A program made the translations under genes and the position numbers. The notes under the pieces were generated by a model. That model made no database searches. It saw only the letters and a list, made by a program, of their open reading frames with translations, and had not been told where the DNA came from. DNA of 64,000 nucleotides from CABZJG01 sp902512685 (GTDB lineage Bacteria; Pseudomonadota; Alphaproteobacteria; Rhodobacterales; Rhodobacteraceae). Shown one piece after another: positions 42,330-53,300 of the stretch. Numbering within the stretch: the stretch's first letter is position 1; the number at the start of each line of letters is the position of its first letter. The DNA is taken from the NCBI GenBank assembly GCA_051201605.1, contig CP179201.1, positions 1,550,001 through 1,614,000 of the forward strand, given 5' to 3'.

Positions 42330-42788
42330 CTAATTTAAAGTTTTAGATTTTAGTGCCAACATTTGTTGATAAAGTCGCTCGTTTGTTTGCTGTACATAAT
42401 CAATTGTGAAGTACACATTTTGACCGAAACCAAATTCGTCTTGTAAGAATTTTTCGTCTTCGGACATGCTTTCTTTCCAACCGAATTGCCAACTTCCGTT
42501 TGTGTCATCAATTATCTCAATATTCAGATCGTGCTCATTTGCGACTTTAGTCCAACTTGCAGCGGTACTTATTTTCCAAAGTTCTTTCTTAGGGAGATTA
42601 TGATAATCAACGTATTCATTGATTGCTGACAGCATATTGAAAACTGTTTTGCCCCCTGTGCCAGCGATTGCAAATTCGATAGCGAAAATCTCTTGAGTTC
42701 CAAACTCGTTGATCAACGTATCGAATGTTAAGATGACATTCGCTGTCATCGTTTTCTGAGAAGTTTGTTCTTTAATAAAATCAAGCAT
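42330..42788 (-). CDS. Hypothetical island protein
   Basis: A 152-aa acidic protein starting MLDFIKEQTSQKTMTANVIL. It has helices and a C-terminal segment with GSWQFGWKESMSEDEKF. No family is recognised. The frame opens five codons earlier, but GGAATTACTATG favours the ATG at 42788. Codon use is AT-rich, like the rest of this island. Confidence 0.5.
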   Translation of the reverse strand: MLDFIKEQTSQKTMTANVILTFDTLINEFGTQEIFAIEFAIAGTGGKTVFNMLSAINEYVDYHNLPKKELWKISTAASWTKVANEHDLNIEIIDDTNGSWQFGWKESMSEDEKFLQDEFGFGQNVYFTIDYVQQTNERLYQQMLALKSKTLN

Positions 42789-42992
42789 AGTAATTCCTTT
42801 CATAGCTGCTTGTAGATCTAAGATTTCAAAGTGGACGAGGCGAGTGGAGCACTACAAAGAAAGGTTTTTCTAAAGTTTTGTTAGTGAGCTTTTCACTCTC
42901 ATCACATATACAAATATACCGTAAAATTTCTATTATATCAAAAAATGCATTTATGTTATAAGCTAGAATTATAGAAAAGTGCGTTACCAAAC

Positions 42993-43862
42993 ATGAAGCT
43001 CAAAAACCGTAAAAGATTCTTTATTCATGCTCCTGCTTTTTATGGGAACAGAGACAGTCAAACTGGTGAGTTTGTCTCAAGGCGACTGCGAAACTTGCAA
43101 GATCCGTTTGGGGACGGAAAGAAGCCTTGGCGCCGCAATATCTATTATTTCTGGTGGGAATTTTTAAAGCGGCACGAGGGATATCGTAAGTGCTGTGAGA
43201 GCTTTGGTACGGGTGAATACAGTAAGCTTTATGCGGACTGGGGAGACATCCACGCTTACGATAATTTTTGGAAGTGGTGGAGCGAAGAAGTTGAAACGAC
43301 CGAGACGCGAGGTGAGTATCTTTTCGCTGAACCATATGAATATCGACAGGTAGAAGAAGTTTGGTCACTGGATGACCAAAATGAAGACGATCTGATTGTT
43401 CGCATTCCACTTGAGGTTAGAACGGGCGAGCTGACACGCAGTTTGCGTCGCCTTCTTCAAAGTTACAAAGATCGTTCAAAAGCTGCCCGTAAAAAGAGTA
43501 GAGCAAGATATCCAGTTAATGCCTCAGTACCCCTGTACACGCTCAACAAATGTCTTGTTACTTATGATTTATATCATCAAAACCGCGGTTCTATTCATGC
43601 CAATGATATGAATAAGTATGAGCTGTGCGATATGGCTGGTTTAAACTATGACAATAAATTCGATGGAATGACTGTGCTGAAATGGGAACAAGAGTTTGGT
43701 GCTAATAGTAGGGAAGCAAAAGACGCTAGAAAAGCTATTACCACCAGACGAAATACCACAGTAAATCGATATCTAAACGCCGCCAATGATTACTTAGAGA
43801 ACGTTGGTCTTGGAAAATTTCCATTACGTAAAGCGAAAGGTATTAATAAAAACGCTGAATAA
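42993..43862 (+). CDS. Hypothetical island protein
   Basis: A 289-aa protein rich in aromatic and basic residues (NIYYFWWEFLKRHEGYRKC, then NFWKWWSEEV). The C-terminal half (KDARKAITTRRNTTVNRYLN) is basic and helical, so nucleic-acid binding is conceivable. No known domain is recognised. It diverges from the 152-aa gene and converges with the 130-aa gene at 43878. Confidence 0.5.
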   Translation: MKLKNRKRFFIHAPAFYGNRDSQTGEFVSRRLRNLQDPFGDGKKPWRRNIYYFWWEFLKRHEGYRKCCESFGTGEYSKLYADWGDIHAYDNFWKWWSEEVETTETRGEYLFAEPYEYRQVEEVWSLDDQNEDDLIVRIPLEVRTGELTRSLRRLLQSYKDRSKAARKKSRARYPVNASVPLYTLNKCLVTYDLYHQNRGSIHANDMNKYELCDMAGLNYDNKFDGMTVLKWEQEFGANSREAKDARKAITTRRNTTVNRYLNAANDYLENVGLGKFPLRKAKGINKNAE

Positions 43863-43877
43863 AACAGCGATTTTATG

Positions 43878-44270
43878 TTAATTGATTACAATTAAAGGTA
43901 ATGAGGATGGCTCTTGTTGATCATTTATTTCTGCAATAATTCTGCAAAGCATACGCCTTACTTTTTTGTTGGCAATGTTTGATTTAATTGATCTATTTGC
44001 AATTTCACCACCTACTTGTTTTGCAATCATCTCATACTTCTGAGCTAATGAGACAAGAAATTGATGTGAGTTTTTGGTCATTAAAACATCTCTTTGCTCA
44101 AGTAATTTATTCATCAGTTTCACAAGTGCTGAATTACTTGCTTCAAGTCCTCTTGCTTTATTTGATGAGTAATAGCTTCGGCTTTGACCTAACCAATGAA
44201 TAGAAAAATCATCTGTGGTAATTGGTGAAAGTGAGTTGATTTGTTTGTAAATATTTTCAGTAAAAGTCAT
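43878..44270 (-). CDS. Hypothetical island protein
   Basis: A 130-aa mostly helical protein (LVKLMNKLLEQRDVLMTKN, then VSLAQKYEMIAKQVGGEI). No family is recognised. The 600 bp upstream to 44875 hold no supported gene; a 96-codon frame there lacks coding character. Confidence 0.45.
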   Translation of the reverse strand: MTFTENIYKQINSLSPITTDDFSIHWLGQSRSYYSSNKARGLEASNSALVKLMNKLLEQRDVLMTKNSHQFLVSLAQKYEMIAKQVGGEIANRSIKSNIANKKVRRMLCRIIAEINDQQEPSSLPLIVIN

Positions 44271-44874
44271 TTAAAGATCTTTGTTTTCAATGTGCTATGT
44301 TCTCTACGAGAACAACCATCTGCGTTTTCAGAAATCGTTTCTTCGAAACAATTTCTTTTCACTTGATGGTAATTTCTTTCAAATATTATTCATTTCCCAG
44401 AGTTCAGGCATGAGTCACCTCTCTCAAGGTGACCTACAGTATTTCCCGTCATCCGAGCATGTAAGTCATCAGGTATTTGTTCATATGGTCTTTGGGATCA
44501 TATCGTCCGAAGTTGTTACTGGTCTTCTACTCTCGGACCAACCTGAAGTGAGTTCTATTATACTGCCCTAGTGCTATCAGCAGTCTTTGTAACCTTCGTC
44601 ATTGTTGTATTTACAAAACCAAAACAGCTTTTTAATCCCGCAACACCACGGTTTTGCTGAAACGCATTACAGCTTTACAACTATTACGAACCAAAATCTT
44701 GTCTTAGGTTCTCACTCTCTGGAGCTATACTAATTGTGTTTCGTGTGTGGGATTAACCACTTTTTACACAGTGATATCTATCTATCTGGCTCACCAACCT
44801 TTTGTGCGTTTTGGTCAAGCAATCTCGCTTGATAAAGTTATTTATCTTTTTCGCTGAGTAGGTAGCTAAAACAA

Positions 44875-45117
44875 TTAATTTTGAGCATTTTTTAGACCGT
44901 GTTGTTGACTGTACAGCTTAAATATTGTCTTGCGACTGTTCTTAACTTGCTTTGATCCAAGAAGGTTCTTTTCTAGCCAACCAATATGCTTCAACTCTCG
45001 TTTCAGTTTTTTCTGAATTTTATGCTGATTTGGCTGTTTCATGAAATCATTGTGTTGCCATCCAAACCGAAGGAAAAGTCCAAAGGTGTTTACTTTCGTC
45101 TTTTGCGTTGCTGCCAA
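44875..45117 (-). CDS. Small basic hypothetical protein
   Basis: An 80-aa lysine-rich protein (HKIQKKLKRELKHIGWLEKN). It overlaps the end of the upstream 101-aa gene by 28 bp; an internal ATG (at MKQPNQHK, 45042) would give a shorter product. Function unknown. Confidence 0.35.
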   Translation of the reverse strand: MAATQKTKVNTFGLFLRFGWQHNDFMKQPNQHKIQKKLKRELKHIGWLEKNLLGSKQVKNSRKTIFKLYSQQHGLKNAQN

Positions 45118-45395
45118 AGTTCTTTTTCGATTTCGTAATCTTTACCCGCTGACTTCATCAGAGATTTGATTTCTCTTCTCAGCGTAAGTATTTGCTCATC
45201 CATTAAGATGTCATCTACCATGCGGAGGGTTTCTAAGTCCCAATCGGTGAGCTGATTGCGGTCTACGTGTTTTAGTGAAGTTTTAACATCTTCTGCATAC
45301 GATCGGAGTTCTTGCTGCCGCTGGTTGATCATGTCTCGGTGATATGCCGAGCGCACATTGTTTAACTCACTGGGCTGCATTGTTCGCTTTGTCAT
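45090..45395 (-). CDS. Hypothetical coiled-coil protein
   Basis: A 101-aa charged helical protein starting MTKRTMQPSELNNVRSAYHR with a middle segment LTDWDLETLRMVDDILMDEQ. Divergent from the HNH operon at 45506, so the 110-bp gap between them probably holds both promoters. A possible small regulator, but no DNA-binding motif is evident. Confidence 0.45.
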   Translation of the reverse strand: MTKRTMQPSELNNVRSAYHRDMINQRQQELRSYAEDVKTSLKHVDRNQLTDWDLETLRMVDDILMDEQILTLRREIKSLMKSAGKDYEIEKELWQQRKRRK

Positions 45396-45505
45396 GAGTG
45401 TATTTATCAAACATTACTAGGTCAAACGAGTATTACATTCATCTTTGACTTGTTCATCTCAGATCGGGCATGCTTACCCTAAAGCAAGCTAGATTGAGAA
45501 AGTTG

Positions 45506-46531
45506 ATGGCTAAGAATTTCGTAAATTTAACTCCTACTTTAGAAGATTACTGGCGCTCGATAATTCTGTTTGGACGCAACACAGCGTCCTTTAAATTTGC
45601 TCTAGCAAATAGCTTACTCCATTTCGGTAAGCTTCAACGTGACACGATTGAAGCACAAGATTTGGCAGAGGTGTTTTCAAGGCATTTGTGCGAACACTTA
45701 AAGGTCAATGATAAGCAGGGAACATCAGCTTCGAACCCTCACTTAGAGCAGTGTAGGAAATTTAATACAGGTGAGATAGACAAAGAACAGCTCGTAAAAT
45801 CTGCGTTGAAGGATGGCTTTCGATACGTTTTCGATGCATTCCACAATATTCCAGGCGGCGCACTTCCAGTCGCATTTTATTCCAGAGAAAGTGGGAGAGA
45901 TGGGGCGATAAAGTTACATGATGACTTTTTCAAACTTCTTCAAAATAACCACGCGGATGATTTCATATTAGAAAATGAAGCTCGATGGTCACTTGTAGAA
46001 ACTGCTTGGCGTCTCAATCTGAGTGATGCGGTTATTTCTCTAAACTATGATCGCGAAACTAAGATGATTATGGAGCGTGATAAGCTACGTAGATCAAACA
46101 TTACGTCAGCGAGAGATGCGTTGAATGGGTATCAAAAAGGTCATTGTTTTTATTGCTTCTCAAAAATTTCAATAACATCGGGCAATGAGAATTTGGCTGA
46201 TGTAGATCATTTTTTTCCACATGTATTAGGGCGGATGTTTACGAATATAAACTTTGATGGTGTTTGGAATTTAGTTTTAGCATGCCAAAACTGCAACAGA
46301 GGTGTATCTGGAAAATTTGAGCTGATCCCAACTCTGGCGCTTTTGGAGAGACTACATGCCAGAAACAACTTTTTCATCGATAGCCATCATCCATTGAGAG
46401 AAACGTTGATTGCTCAAACAGGAAAGTCAGAAAAAGAACGGATTTCATATATACAAAATGTATATAATCTTGCGATAACCAAAATGATTAATTCTTGGGA
46501 ACCTGCGCTCGTTGCGTCTCCTAGATTTTAG
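45506..46531 (+). CDS. HNH endonuclease
   Basis: A 341-aa protein. The first 200 residues are helical and unassigned (LEDYWRSIILFGRNTASFKF and a MIMERDKLRRSN linker). The C-terminal part is an HNH nuclease: CFYCFSKIS (first zinc pair), DVDHFFPHVLG (the D-H core), then GVWNLVLACQNCNRG (N and second zinc pair). The HIT gene begins 12 bp after its stop and the PD-(D/E)XK gene follows. ATG at 45506 with GAGAAAG upstream is chosen; the frame opens at 45470. Confidence 0.8.
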   Translation: MAKNFVNLTPTLEDYWRSIILFGRNTASFKFALANSLLHFGKLQRDTIEAQDLAEVFSRHLCEHLKVNDKQGTSASNPHLEQCRKFNTGEIDKEQLVKSALKDGFRYVFDAFHNIPGGALPVAFYSRESGRDGAIKLHDDFFKLLQNNHADDFILENEARWSLVETAWRLNLSDAVISLNYDRETKMIMERDKLRRSNITSARDALNGYQKGHCFYCFSKISITSGNENLADVDHFFPHVLGRMFTNINFDGVWNLVLACQNCNRGVSGKFELIPTLALLERLHARNNFFIDSHHPLRETLIAQTGKSEKERISYIQNVYNLAITKMINSWEPALVASPRF

Positions 46532-46542
46532 AGGAAATTTAT

Positions 46543-46914
46543 ATGAAATGCGTTTTTTGTGACCTGCCAATTGATCGTTTCATCGATGAAACAGAGCTAT
46601 CTCTGGTTTTTAGAGATGCGTTTCCAGTGACGGATTTGCATACGTTGATTATACCAAAACGTCATGTGGCAGATTATTTTGATCTTACTGAAGCGGAACG
46701 TACAGATATTCAAACTCTTTTGCTAAAGCATAAGGAAATCGTAGAAATTGCGGATAAGACTGTGACTGGGTTCAACATTGGGGTGAATGTTGGAGCATCG
46801 GCAGGACAGACCGTATTCCATGTGCACACTCATTTAATACCCAGACGTGACGGTGATGTTGAAGCTCCGAGAGGTGGAGTGCGCGGCGTAATACCTTCCA
46901 AACAGGCATACTAA
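46543..46914 (+). CDS. HIT-family nucleotide hydrolase
   Basis: A 123-aa histidine-triad protein. The zinc-type pair is C3/C6 (KCVFC) and the catalytic triad is H93-x-H95-x-H97 in FHVHTHLIP. HIT proteins remove or transfer nucleoside monophosphates from phosphoramidates, dinucleotides or adenylylated substrates. It shares the strings LHTLIIPKRHVADYF and RGGVRGVI with the HIT half of the HNH-HIT fusion at 22958. AGAGGAA overlaps the stop of the HNH gene, so translation is coupled. Confidence 0.92.
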   Translation: MKCVFCDLPIDRFIDETELSLVFRDAFPVTDLHTLIIPKRHVADYFDLTEAERTDIQTLLLKHKEIVEIADKTVTGFNIGVNVGASAGQTVFHVHTHLIPRRDGDVEAPRGGVRGVIPSKQAY

Positions 46915-46939
46915 ATTAGTAATTATCTTGGAGACTTAG

Positions 46940-48172
46940 ATGAAAAGTGGCGGCGTTTTTACTTTTGATGAGGCAGGGGAATTAAAATCAAAATTTGATC
47001 GACTATCTTTAGGTGGTGGCAGTGCATTTGATGAAAAATGGCTTCAAAAAGTTTTGTTTGAAAACATTGAACTGATAACAGTCAGTGACCCAGTTTATGA
47101 CAGGATAAGGGTTGTACCCTTATGTCGTGAGTTAACGCTAAATGATGGATTTAGGAACCTGTTTCTTGATGTGTTGGCTATTACCGAGACTGGGCGTTTG
47201 GTTTTAATTGAGTGCAAGCTTTGGAAGAACCCGCAAGCACGACGTGAAGTTTTGGCGCAAACTTTGGAATATGCTACTTTAATGCAAAAGTTGAGCTACT
47301 CTGACTTAGCCGCGAAATTAAAGAAACACATAAACGCAGGCACAGAAGATCCAATTTCTTATCGTCTAAGAGAAGCTGGCTTAGAATTTGACGAAAGTCT
47401 TTTCATTGACCGTGTGTCAGAAAACATTAAGCAGGGTGATTTTCATCTGATCATAGCTGGTGACGGCATTCGAGGAGACCTTTTCAATCTAGTAAACTCA
47501 AGTCTTATGAGTGGAATGACGGCGGACTTATCTCTTTTGGAAATTGCTGTTCATAAGAATTCTGCGGGAGAAATTATCTTGTGTCCCTCAATCCCCAGCG
47601 AAACAGAGACAATAAAACGTACTGTGCTATTATCAACTGAAGGTATGCCTGCGATAATTGAAGAAGAGTTAGAAGCCCAAACGGAGGGAGCATCAAAGTC
47701 AGGTTCCAGTCGCCCGATGCACCAAGAAGTCAAGCAAACAAATACCCTATTTTGGCAAAAGGCAATTTCTCAAATTACTTTTGAGCATCCAGATCAAGAA
47801 CCACTACGTCGTGGCGGAAATAATTGGTGTAAGGTGTCAATGCCTGATCCACTCAAGTGGATCACAGCTTGGCGTTCAAAAGATAAAATTGGCATATTCT
47901 TACGTATCGCGGGGGATGATGTTGAATTTTATCAGCAGTTCTTTAGTGACAGAATGAACTCTTTAAAGGCAGAAATATCTCCAGATATCCGTATCGAGCT
48001 CCCAGAGGGTAAAGATGGATGGGCGGAGGCGTTTTTCTTATCACTTCGGTTAGATGACATAGATACTTTGAGCCCAGCGACTGAAAAAAGGCAACTTGAG
48101 TGGTACACTGAATATCTCAATAGGTATGTGAATTATCTGCGACCCTTGCCAAATCAGCTGCCAACGAATTAA
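46940..48172 (+). CDS. PD-(D/E)XK nuclease-like protein
   Basis: A 410-aa protein with a restriction-type core near residues 75-110: LFLDVLAITETG followed by LVLIECKLWKNPQARRE (D...E-x-K). The C-terminal part (KWITAWRSKDKIGIFLRIAG, then FSLRL-like strands) resembles DUF4268-type domains attached to such nucleases. Third gene of the HNH-HIT operon, 25 bp after HIT. A 12-bp perfect hairpin ends the operon. Confidence 0.75.
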   Translation: MKSGGVFTFDEAGELKSKFDRLSLGGGSAFDEKWLQKVLFENIELITVSDPVYDRIRVVPLCRELTLNDGFRNLFLDVLAITETGRLVLIECKLWKNPQARREVLAQTLEYATLMQKLSYSDLAAKLKKHINAGTEDPISYRLREAGLEFDESLFIDRVSENIKQGDFHLIIAGDGIRGDLFNLVNSSLMSGMTADLSLLEIAVHKNSAGEIILCPSIPSETETIKRTVLLSTEGMPAIIEEELEAQTEGASKSGSSRPMHQEVKQTNTLFWQKAISQITFEHPDQEPLRRGGNNWCKVSMPDPLKWITAWRSKDKIGIFLRIAGDDVEFYQQFFSDRMNSLKAEISPDIRIELPEGKDGWAEAFFLSLRLDDIDTLSPATEKRQLEWYTEYLNRYVNYLRPLPNQLPTN

Positions 48173-48185
48173 TTCGTGAAACTCA

Positions 48186-48217
48186 AAATGTTAGGGAATA
48201 TGTAATCCCTAACATTT
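48186..48217 (+). terminator. Strong hairpin ending the HNH-HIT operon
   Basis: Twelve-base-pair perfect stem AAATGTTAGGGA with TCCCTAACATTT and an eight-base loop, followed by CTTCC. The T-tail is weak. It lies 14 bp after the PD-(D/E)XK stop. Confidence 0.65.
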
Positions 48218-48332
48218 CTTCCAAATATCCCTTATTTCCAATTAATTAGCTTTGTATAAAAAATAGGTAGTCCTCAAAAAAGTTAGGCTTTACAGTAAGT
48301 TAAGACAAAATCTAACATTTTGAGAGTAAAAT

Positions 48333-48908
48333 ATGAAACAAGCAAAGCTGTTGAACGCTAAAGAACGCAAAAGATTATCTGCGATTATTGAAACTAAACG
48401 TTACGCGACCAGAAATCACACAATTATAGCTCTCAGCTTCTACGCTGGTTTGAGAGCATGTGAAATCGCGGCTTTGAAAGTTTCCGATGTCTTTGATGGT
48501 AGCGGCGAAGTCAGAGACACTATTCAACTTGCTTCGTCTCAAACCAAAGGAAATGATGCTGGAACAGTTCTGGTGAGTAAGCGTTTAGCCGAACAGCTCA
48601 AGAAATTCCGCAAGCAGTATAAGTCGCATGCGAAGGGAACAGATGCTCCGTTAATTTTCAGCGCAAAAGGTGGGGGCTTCAATGCTCAAACGATAATCAA
48701 CTTGTTTCAGAAGTTGTATGATGAAGCCGGCATCGCAGGTGCAAGCTCTCACAGTGGTCGTCGTCAGTTTGTAACAGAGTTAGCTGATAAAGGCATTAAC
48801 GCTCGAGTTATTCAGGCGCTTGCGCGGCATAAGCATTTGAACACAACTATGAGATACATCGATATCAATGAAAATAAGATGCGGGCGGCAATCGAAACAC
48901 TTTCGTAA
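48333..48908 (+). CDS. Short tyrosine recombinase
   Basis: A 191-aa XerC/D-like catalytic domain without the N-terminal core-binding part. It has GLRACEIAALKVSD (first arginine), SHSGRRQFVTEL (H-x-x-R), RHKHLNTTMRYID (H and the tyrosine nucleophile). It may act in rearrangement within the island; short recombinases of this kind are common in roseobacter accessory DNA. The 200 bp after it holds no gene. Confidence 0.82.
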   Translation: MKQAKLLNAKERKRLSAIIETKRYATRNHTIIALSFYAGLRACEIAALKVSDVFDGSGEVRDTIQLASSQTKGNDAGTVLVSKRLAEQLKKFRKQYKSHAKGTDAPLIFSAKGGGFNAQTIINLFQKLYDEAGIAGASSHSGRRQFVTELADKGINARVIQALARHKHLNTTMRYIDINENKMRAAIETLS

Positions 48909-49133
48909 TAATTAGTTTATTGGTGACTTTACGACCAATGGTGCTGGGGAATTCACAGATGAAAAGATGCACCTTGGAAGTGACTGATTTACAGATTGAA
49001 ATAATGTATTGGAATACTTGGCTTGAATAAATCAAACATTGTTCTTCTTGATTTGTCCTAACCGTCAATGGTTTACTGATCCCGACAGTAAAGCGACTTC
49101 AGTCGGATAATCTTGAGTATTGTGAAGTTTGAT

Positions 49134-50381
49134 ATGTTTAAATTTATACACACTGCAGATCTTCACCTAGACGCTCCGCTCAAGTCGTTGGCGTTAAAAG
49201 ATCAGGGATTAGCCGAAATTGTGGGTAATGCCACGCGTCGGGCTCTGGAGACGATCGTAGATCTTTGTATTGAAGAAAAAGTGGATGCTTTAATAATCGC
49301 GGGCGATTTGTACGACGGTGACATGCGTAGTATGAAAACGGCAGCGTTCCTTTTGAGTGAACTTGAGAGATTAAATAAGTCAGCTATTTCTGTATTTATC
49401 ATAAAAGGAAACCATGATGCGGAAAGCGTTCTCACAAGAGAACTCGCTTTCCCGCCTAATGTTCAGGTATTTTCTGGACATGGGGAATGTATAAAAATCC
49501 CGGAAAAGCAAACAGCAATACATGGAGTCAGCTTCGCTAAACCCCACGCACCAGACAGTTTGTTATCAAAATTCAAGTCGCCTGAGCCTGGATACTTCAA
49601 TGTGGGATTACTCCATACTAGTATGTCTGGAAGTTCACAGCATGATCCATATGCGCCATGCAGTATCGCCGATCTAGAAAGTCATGGCTTCGACTATTGG
49701 GCTTTAGGTCACATACACGTTAGGACTGTCCATTCAAAGTCGCCTTACATTGTTATGCCGGGTATGCCTCAGGGACGAGACATTGGTGAACAGGGCAGTA
49801 AATCTGTAACCCTTGTTGATTTTGATGGTCAATCAGTATCGATAGAAGAGCGTCACACGTCCACCGTGGAATTTTCGCAAGTTGAAGTAAGCTTGAGCGA
49901 TGTGGTTGAATGGCGCGATGCATTAGATGTTATAAAACTTGCAATTTCAAATTTAGTAGATGAGCGATCACAACATAAAATTATTCGCATTGAGATCATT
50001 GGAAGTACATCTCTTGCATGGAAAATCAGAAGAGATTTTGATCTTTTCTACGAACAGGTTGCGGGAATTGCGCAAACTATCGGATCAATTTGGATCGATA
50101 AAATTGTAAACAAATTAGAACCAATATCCATGGAAATTGGATCTGATGACGCTCGTAGTGAATTAATAAACTCGATGGAAGGACTGCTCGAAAATTCGAG
50201 TTTCAATCTCCGAGCGGAGCAAGAAGTCGAAGAAATAATCTCAGAGTTACCCCCAGAAATTCGATCCCTATTTGGAGAAGATGAGAGCGAGCGGTCTCAT
50301 GCAGTCAAAGTTTTTTTGGAGGAAGGGATCAAAGAAATATCAGCGAGGATGCTATCTGGAGAACGGGAGACGTCTTCATGA
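49134..50381 (+). CDS. SbcD/YhaO-like metallophosphatase nuclease
   Basis: A 415-aa calcineurin-like phosphoesterase. The metal-binding motifs are in order: ADLHLD (D9, H11), GDLYD, GNHD, LLHTS and GHIH. The C-terminal 150 residues are unlike SbcD's cap and are helical. It forms an ATGA overlap with the SMC-like ATPase gene, so it is the nuclease half of an Mre11-Rad50-type complex. An in-frame TTG start at 49113 is possible; MFKFIHTADLH at 49134 is the usual family N terminus. Confidence 0.88.
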   Translation: MFKFIHTADLHLDAPLKSLALKDQGLAEIVGNATRRALETIVDLCIEEKVDALIIAGDLYDGDMRSMKTAAFLLSELERLNKSAISVFIIKGNHDAESVLTRELAFPPNVQVFSGHGECIKIPEKQTAIHGVSFAKPHAPDSLLSKFKSPEPGYFNVGLLHTSMSGSSQHDPYAPCSIADLESHGFDYWALGHIHVRTVHSKSPYIVMPGMPQGRDIGEQGSKSVTLVDFDGQSVSIEERHTSTVEFSQVEVSLSDVVEWRDALDVIKLAISNLVDERSQHKIIRIEIIGSTSLAWKIRRDFDLFYEQVAGIAQTIGSIWIDKIVNKLEPISMEIGSDDARSELINSMEGLLENSSFNLRAEQEVEEIISELPPEIRSLFGEDESERSHAVKVFLEEGIKEISARMLSGERETSS

Positions 50382-53300
50382 GACTTCGGCGGTTAGATTT
50401 AATTCGTTACGGGCATTTCACAGATTTTACTATCGACTTTGGCGCGAGACATGGGTCGGATATAGACCTGCATATTATTTATGGTCCTAATGAGGCAGGA
50501 AAGTCGACTTCATTTGAGGGCTTTCTTGATCTCCTTTTTGGAATCCCCAATCGAAGTAAGTATAATTTCCTGCATGATTATGAGAATATGCGAATTGGTG
50601 GAGTGCTGGAGATAGGCGGCGAAGCTGTCGAACTCATTCGAATTAAAAAATCCAAAAATGACTTGATCAACCCAGACGGTGAAACTGTGCCTGCTGGAAT
50701 ACTCGCGAGTGGTTTGCGTGGGATTGATCGCGATCAGTATCGTGCAATGTTTTCTTTAGATGATGATACAATTGAAGCGGGTGGTGATGACATATTAGCA
50801 AGTCAGGGCGATCTGGGAGAACTTTTGTTTTCTGCCGCTGCAGGTCTCACAGATCTTGGCTCAGTACTTGAAGATGCGCGATCAGAGGTAGATGCTTTTT
50901 CCAAGAAACGTGCAAGGAAAACCGAACTCGCTGAACTAAAGCGTAACTTGAAAGATATAAACGATGAGATCCGATCAGTAGATATTCCTGCAAGTACCTA
51001 TCGTAATCTTAAAGAGCGTAAAGATAGCGCATCAAAATTGTTGTCTAGCTCTAAAATACTGCGTGATGATTTAATCAGCCAAAAACTTAAAATCCAAACA
51101 ATTATTGATTGCTTGGAGCCCTTCGATACCTTGCGCAAACACCAAGCCGATTTAGCGGAGGTAGAGTTATACCCTGCAGTACCAGAAACTCACTTAACCA
51201 CTGCAGAAAATCTTCGGATTTCTTTAGTTAATGAAAAAGCAAATCTAAGGAATGGTGAAAATCAAAAAACTATAGAACAAGACAAACTTAGCGACACTAA
51301 GTTAGACGAAGCGATTGTTAAAGAAGAAGAAGTGCTGAAATTCCTTCTGGATGTTCCTAAAGCGCGGGCTCAAACTGCGTTAGAGGATATTCCAAAAAGA
51401 GAGTTAGAATTGAGCTCTTTAACGGACGAGATCGATGACCTGCTGGCTGGACTTGATTTTACTGTAGACGATTTTGAACAAATTAACGAAATTGTTCTGG
51501 CTGAACTAGAAGAGCTTGCTAACGAGTTTCGGTCAGAGATTAATCAGCTAAGTAATTCTCGTAAAGAAATGTCGGCGGCTCTCGACGCTTTTGAAGATCT
51601 GCAACAAGCAAATACATCGCATGATAGCTCAGTGGCTGATCCACACCCAATAGAGTTATTGTTCAAAGAAATAGACCCTAATCATCTCCTTATTTTAAAG
51701 GATATGAATTCTAAAGCATTGGATGAAATCACGGGCTCGCTGGACAGGGCAGTTTACGATCTTGCGCCGTGGACTGGTACGAAAGAGTTTTTGGATACCG
51801 TCAAGTTATCTGAAAATGAGGCAAATAGATTTGCATCAAATTATGCTGATTTACTAGACGCTCAGAAACAAGCCAAAGCTTCCGTTGATGAAGCCGAAGC
51901 AAACTATAATGCAGTCCAAGCAAGATTAGAGACAATTAAATCATCAGAAATTGCTGACCTTACGAACAACGCTAAAGAGATAAAAGAAAATAGGGATAAG
52001 CTCTGGTCTACACATATTGAAAGTTTATCGTCGTCTACCGCTAACGAATTTGAACAATCGATGCGTGAATATGATTTAGTGCAAGACTCACGAATTTTAG
52101 CATCAGAAAATTTAGCCCGTTTAAGAGAGTTAGAAGCAGAAGTTTCAGCAGCTGAGGCTTTAATGAAAACGCGAAAACAGCAACTTTTAAAAGCCAGTGA
52201 AGAATTTGAAGAAAATAAGTCAAAAATGGATGAATTGTTTACTAATTTATGCCTTTCAGAGCATTTTGATCCGAGAGATTTGCCCGCGTGGCAAACGAAA
52301 CTTCAAAACGCACAACGTATTAAACTTGAATTGAAAGATAAAGCTGAAGCTTTCGAAGATATCGAAGCCGAAGTGAACCGAGTTTCGAATTTACTGGCGG
52401 GAGCTCTTGGTGTTGATAGTGGAGAAGACTTAAGGGCTCTAAATAATCTTGCCATAAACACGATTGACGCTTTAACGAAATCTAAAGCAAAGTATGAAGA
52501 GCATAATAATTCTGTCGAGAGAGCTCAGAAAAATTTTACAAGTAGAGAGTCAGCAGTTTCGGACTGCGAGAAAAAGATTGAGGCGATTAAGTCACGTTGG
52601 GGATCAACTACGAAACCACTACCAGATGGTATTGGGAACATAGATAAATTTATTTTGAAATTGCCTACACTTCGACAGTTACTTGTAAAGCAGAATGAAA
52701 AAATCAAGATAACACGACGCGTAAGCGCTATGGAAAAAGATCGTGATACATTTTCTGACCAAGTGAGAGACTTATCAACAAAGCTGGATGAGCCTAGTGC
52801 CGACGAACCGATGATTATCGCTCAAAAACTACAGAATAGATTAAGCAATGCGCTTGTGAATAATGAACGTGCAAAGGGAATTATTGAAAAAATTAAGGAA
52901 GCGGACAACATTATTTCCAACGCAATTTCTGCTATTGAGCAGCTGGAAAATAAACTTAGCGAGTTATCAGAACCCTATCAAAATGTAGTTGAAATAAACA
53001 ACATTGAAGAACTTATAGATGCTATTAAGTTATCGCAAAAAGCTGTCACTTTAAGAAATGAAATTACACGTTTAGAGCAGCTAATTCTTGACCGCTTAAG
53101 CTGTGAGGCGATGTCGAATGCAGAAGATATATTAACTACAAGTAATTTGCTCGAACTGCAATCTCAGCTAGCCTCAATTTCATCCGACTTAGAAGATGCC
53201 GAAACTGACTATGGAGTTAAAATAGGCGATTTAAGGGCAGCAAATGACGCACTAGAAAAAGTAGGTGGTGACAGTCTACCTGCACAACTTGAGGAAAAAA

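Noticed and set aside
44281..44571. 96-codon open frame between two island genes
   Set aside because: No ribosome site, atypical composition (many Ser, Phe and His), no family pattern; taken as non-coding.
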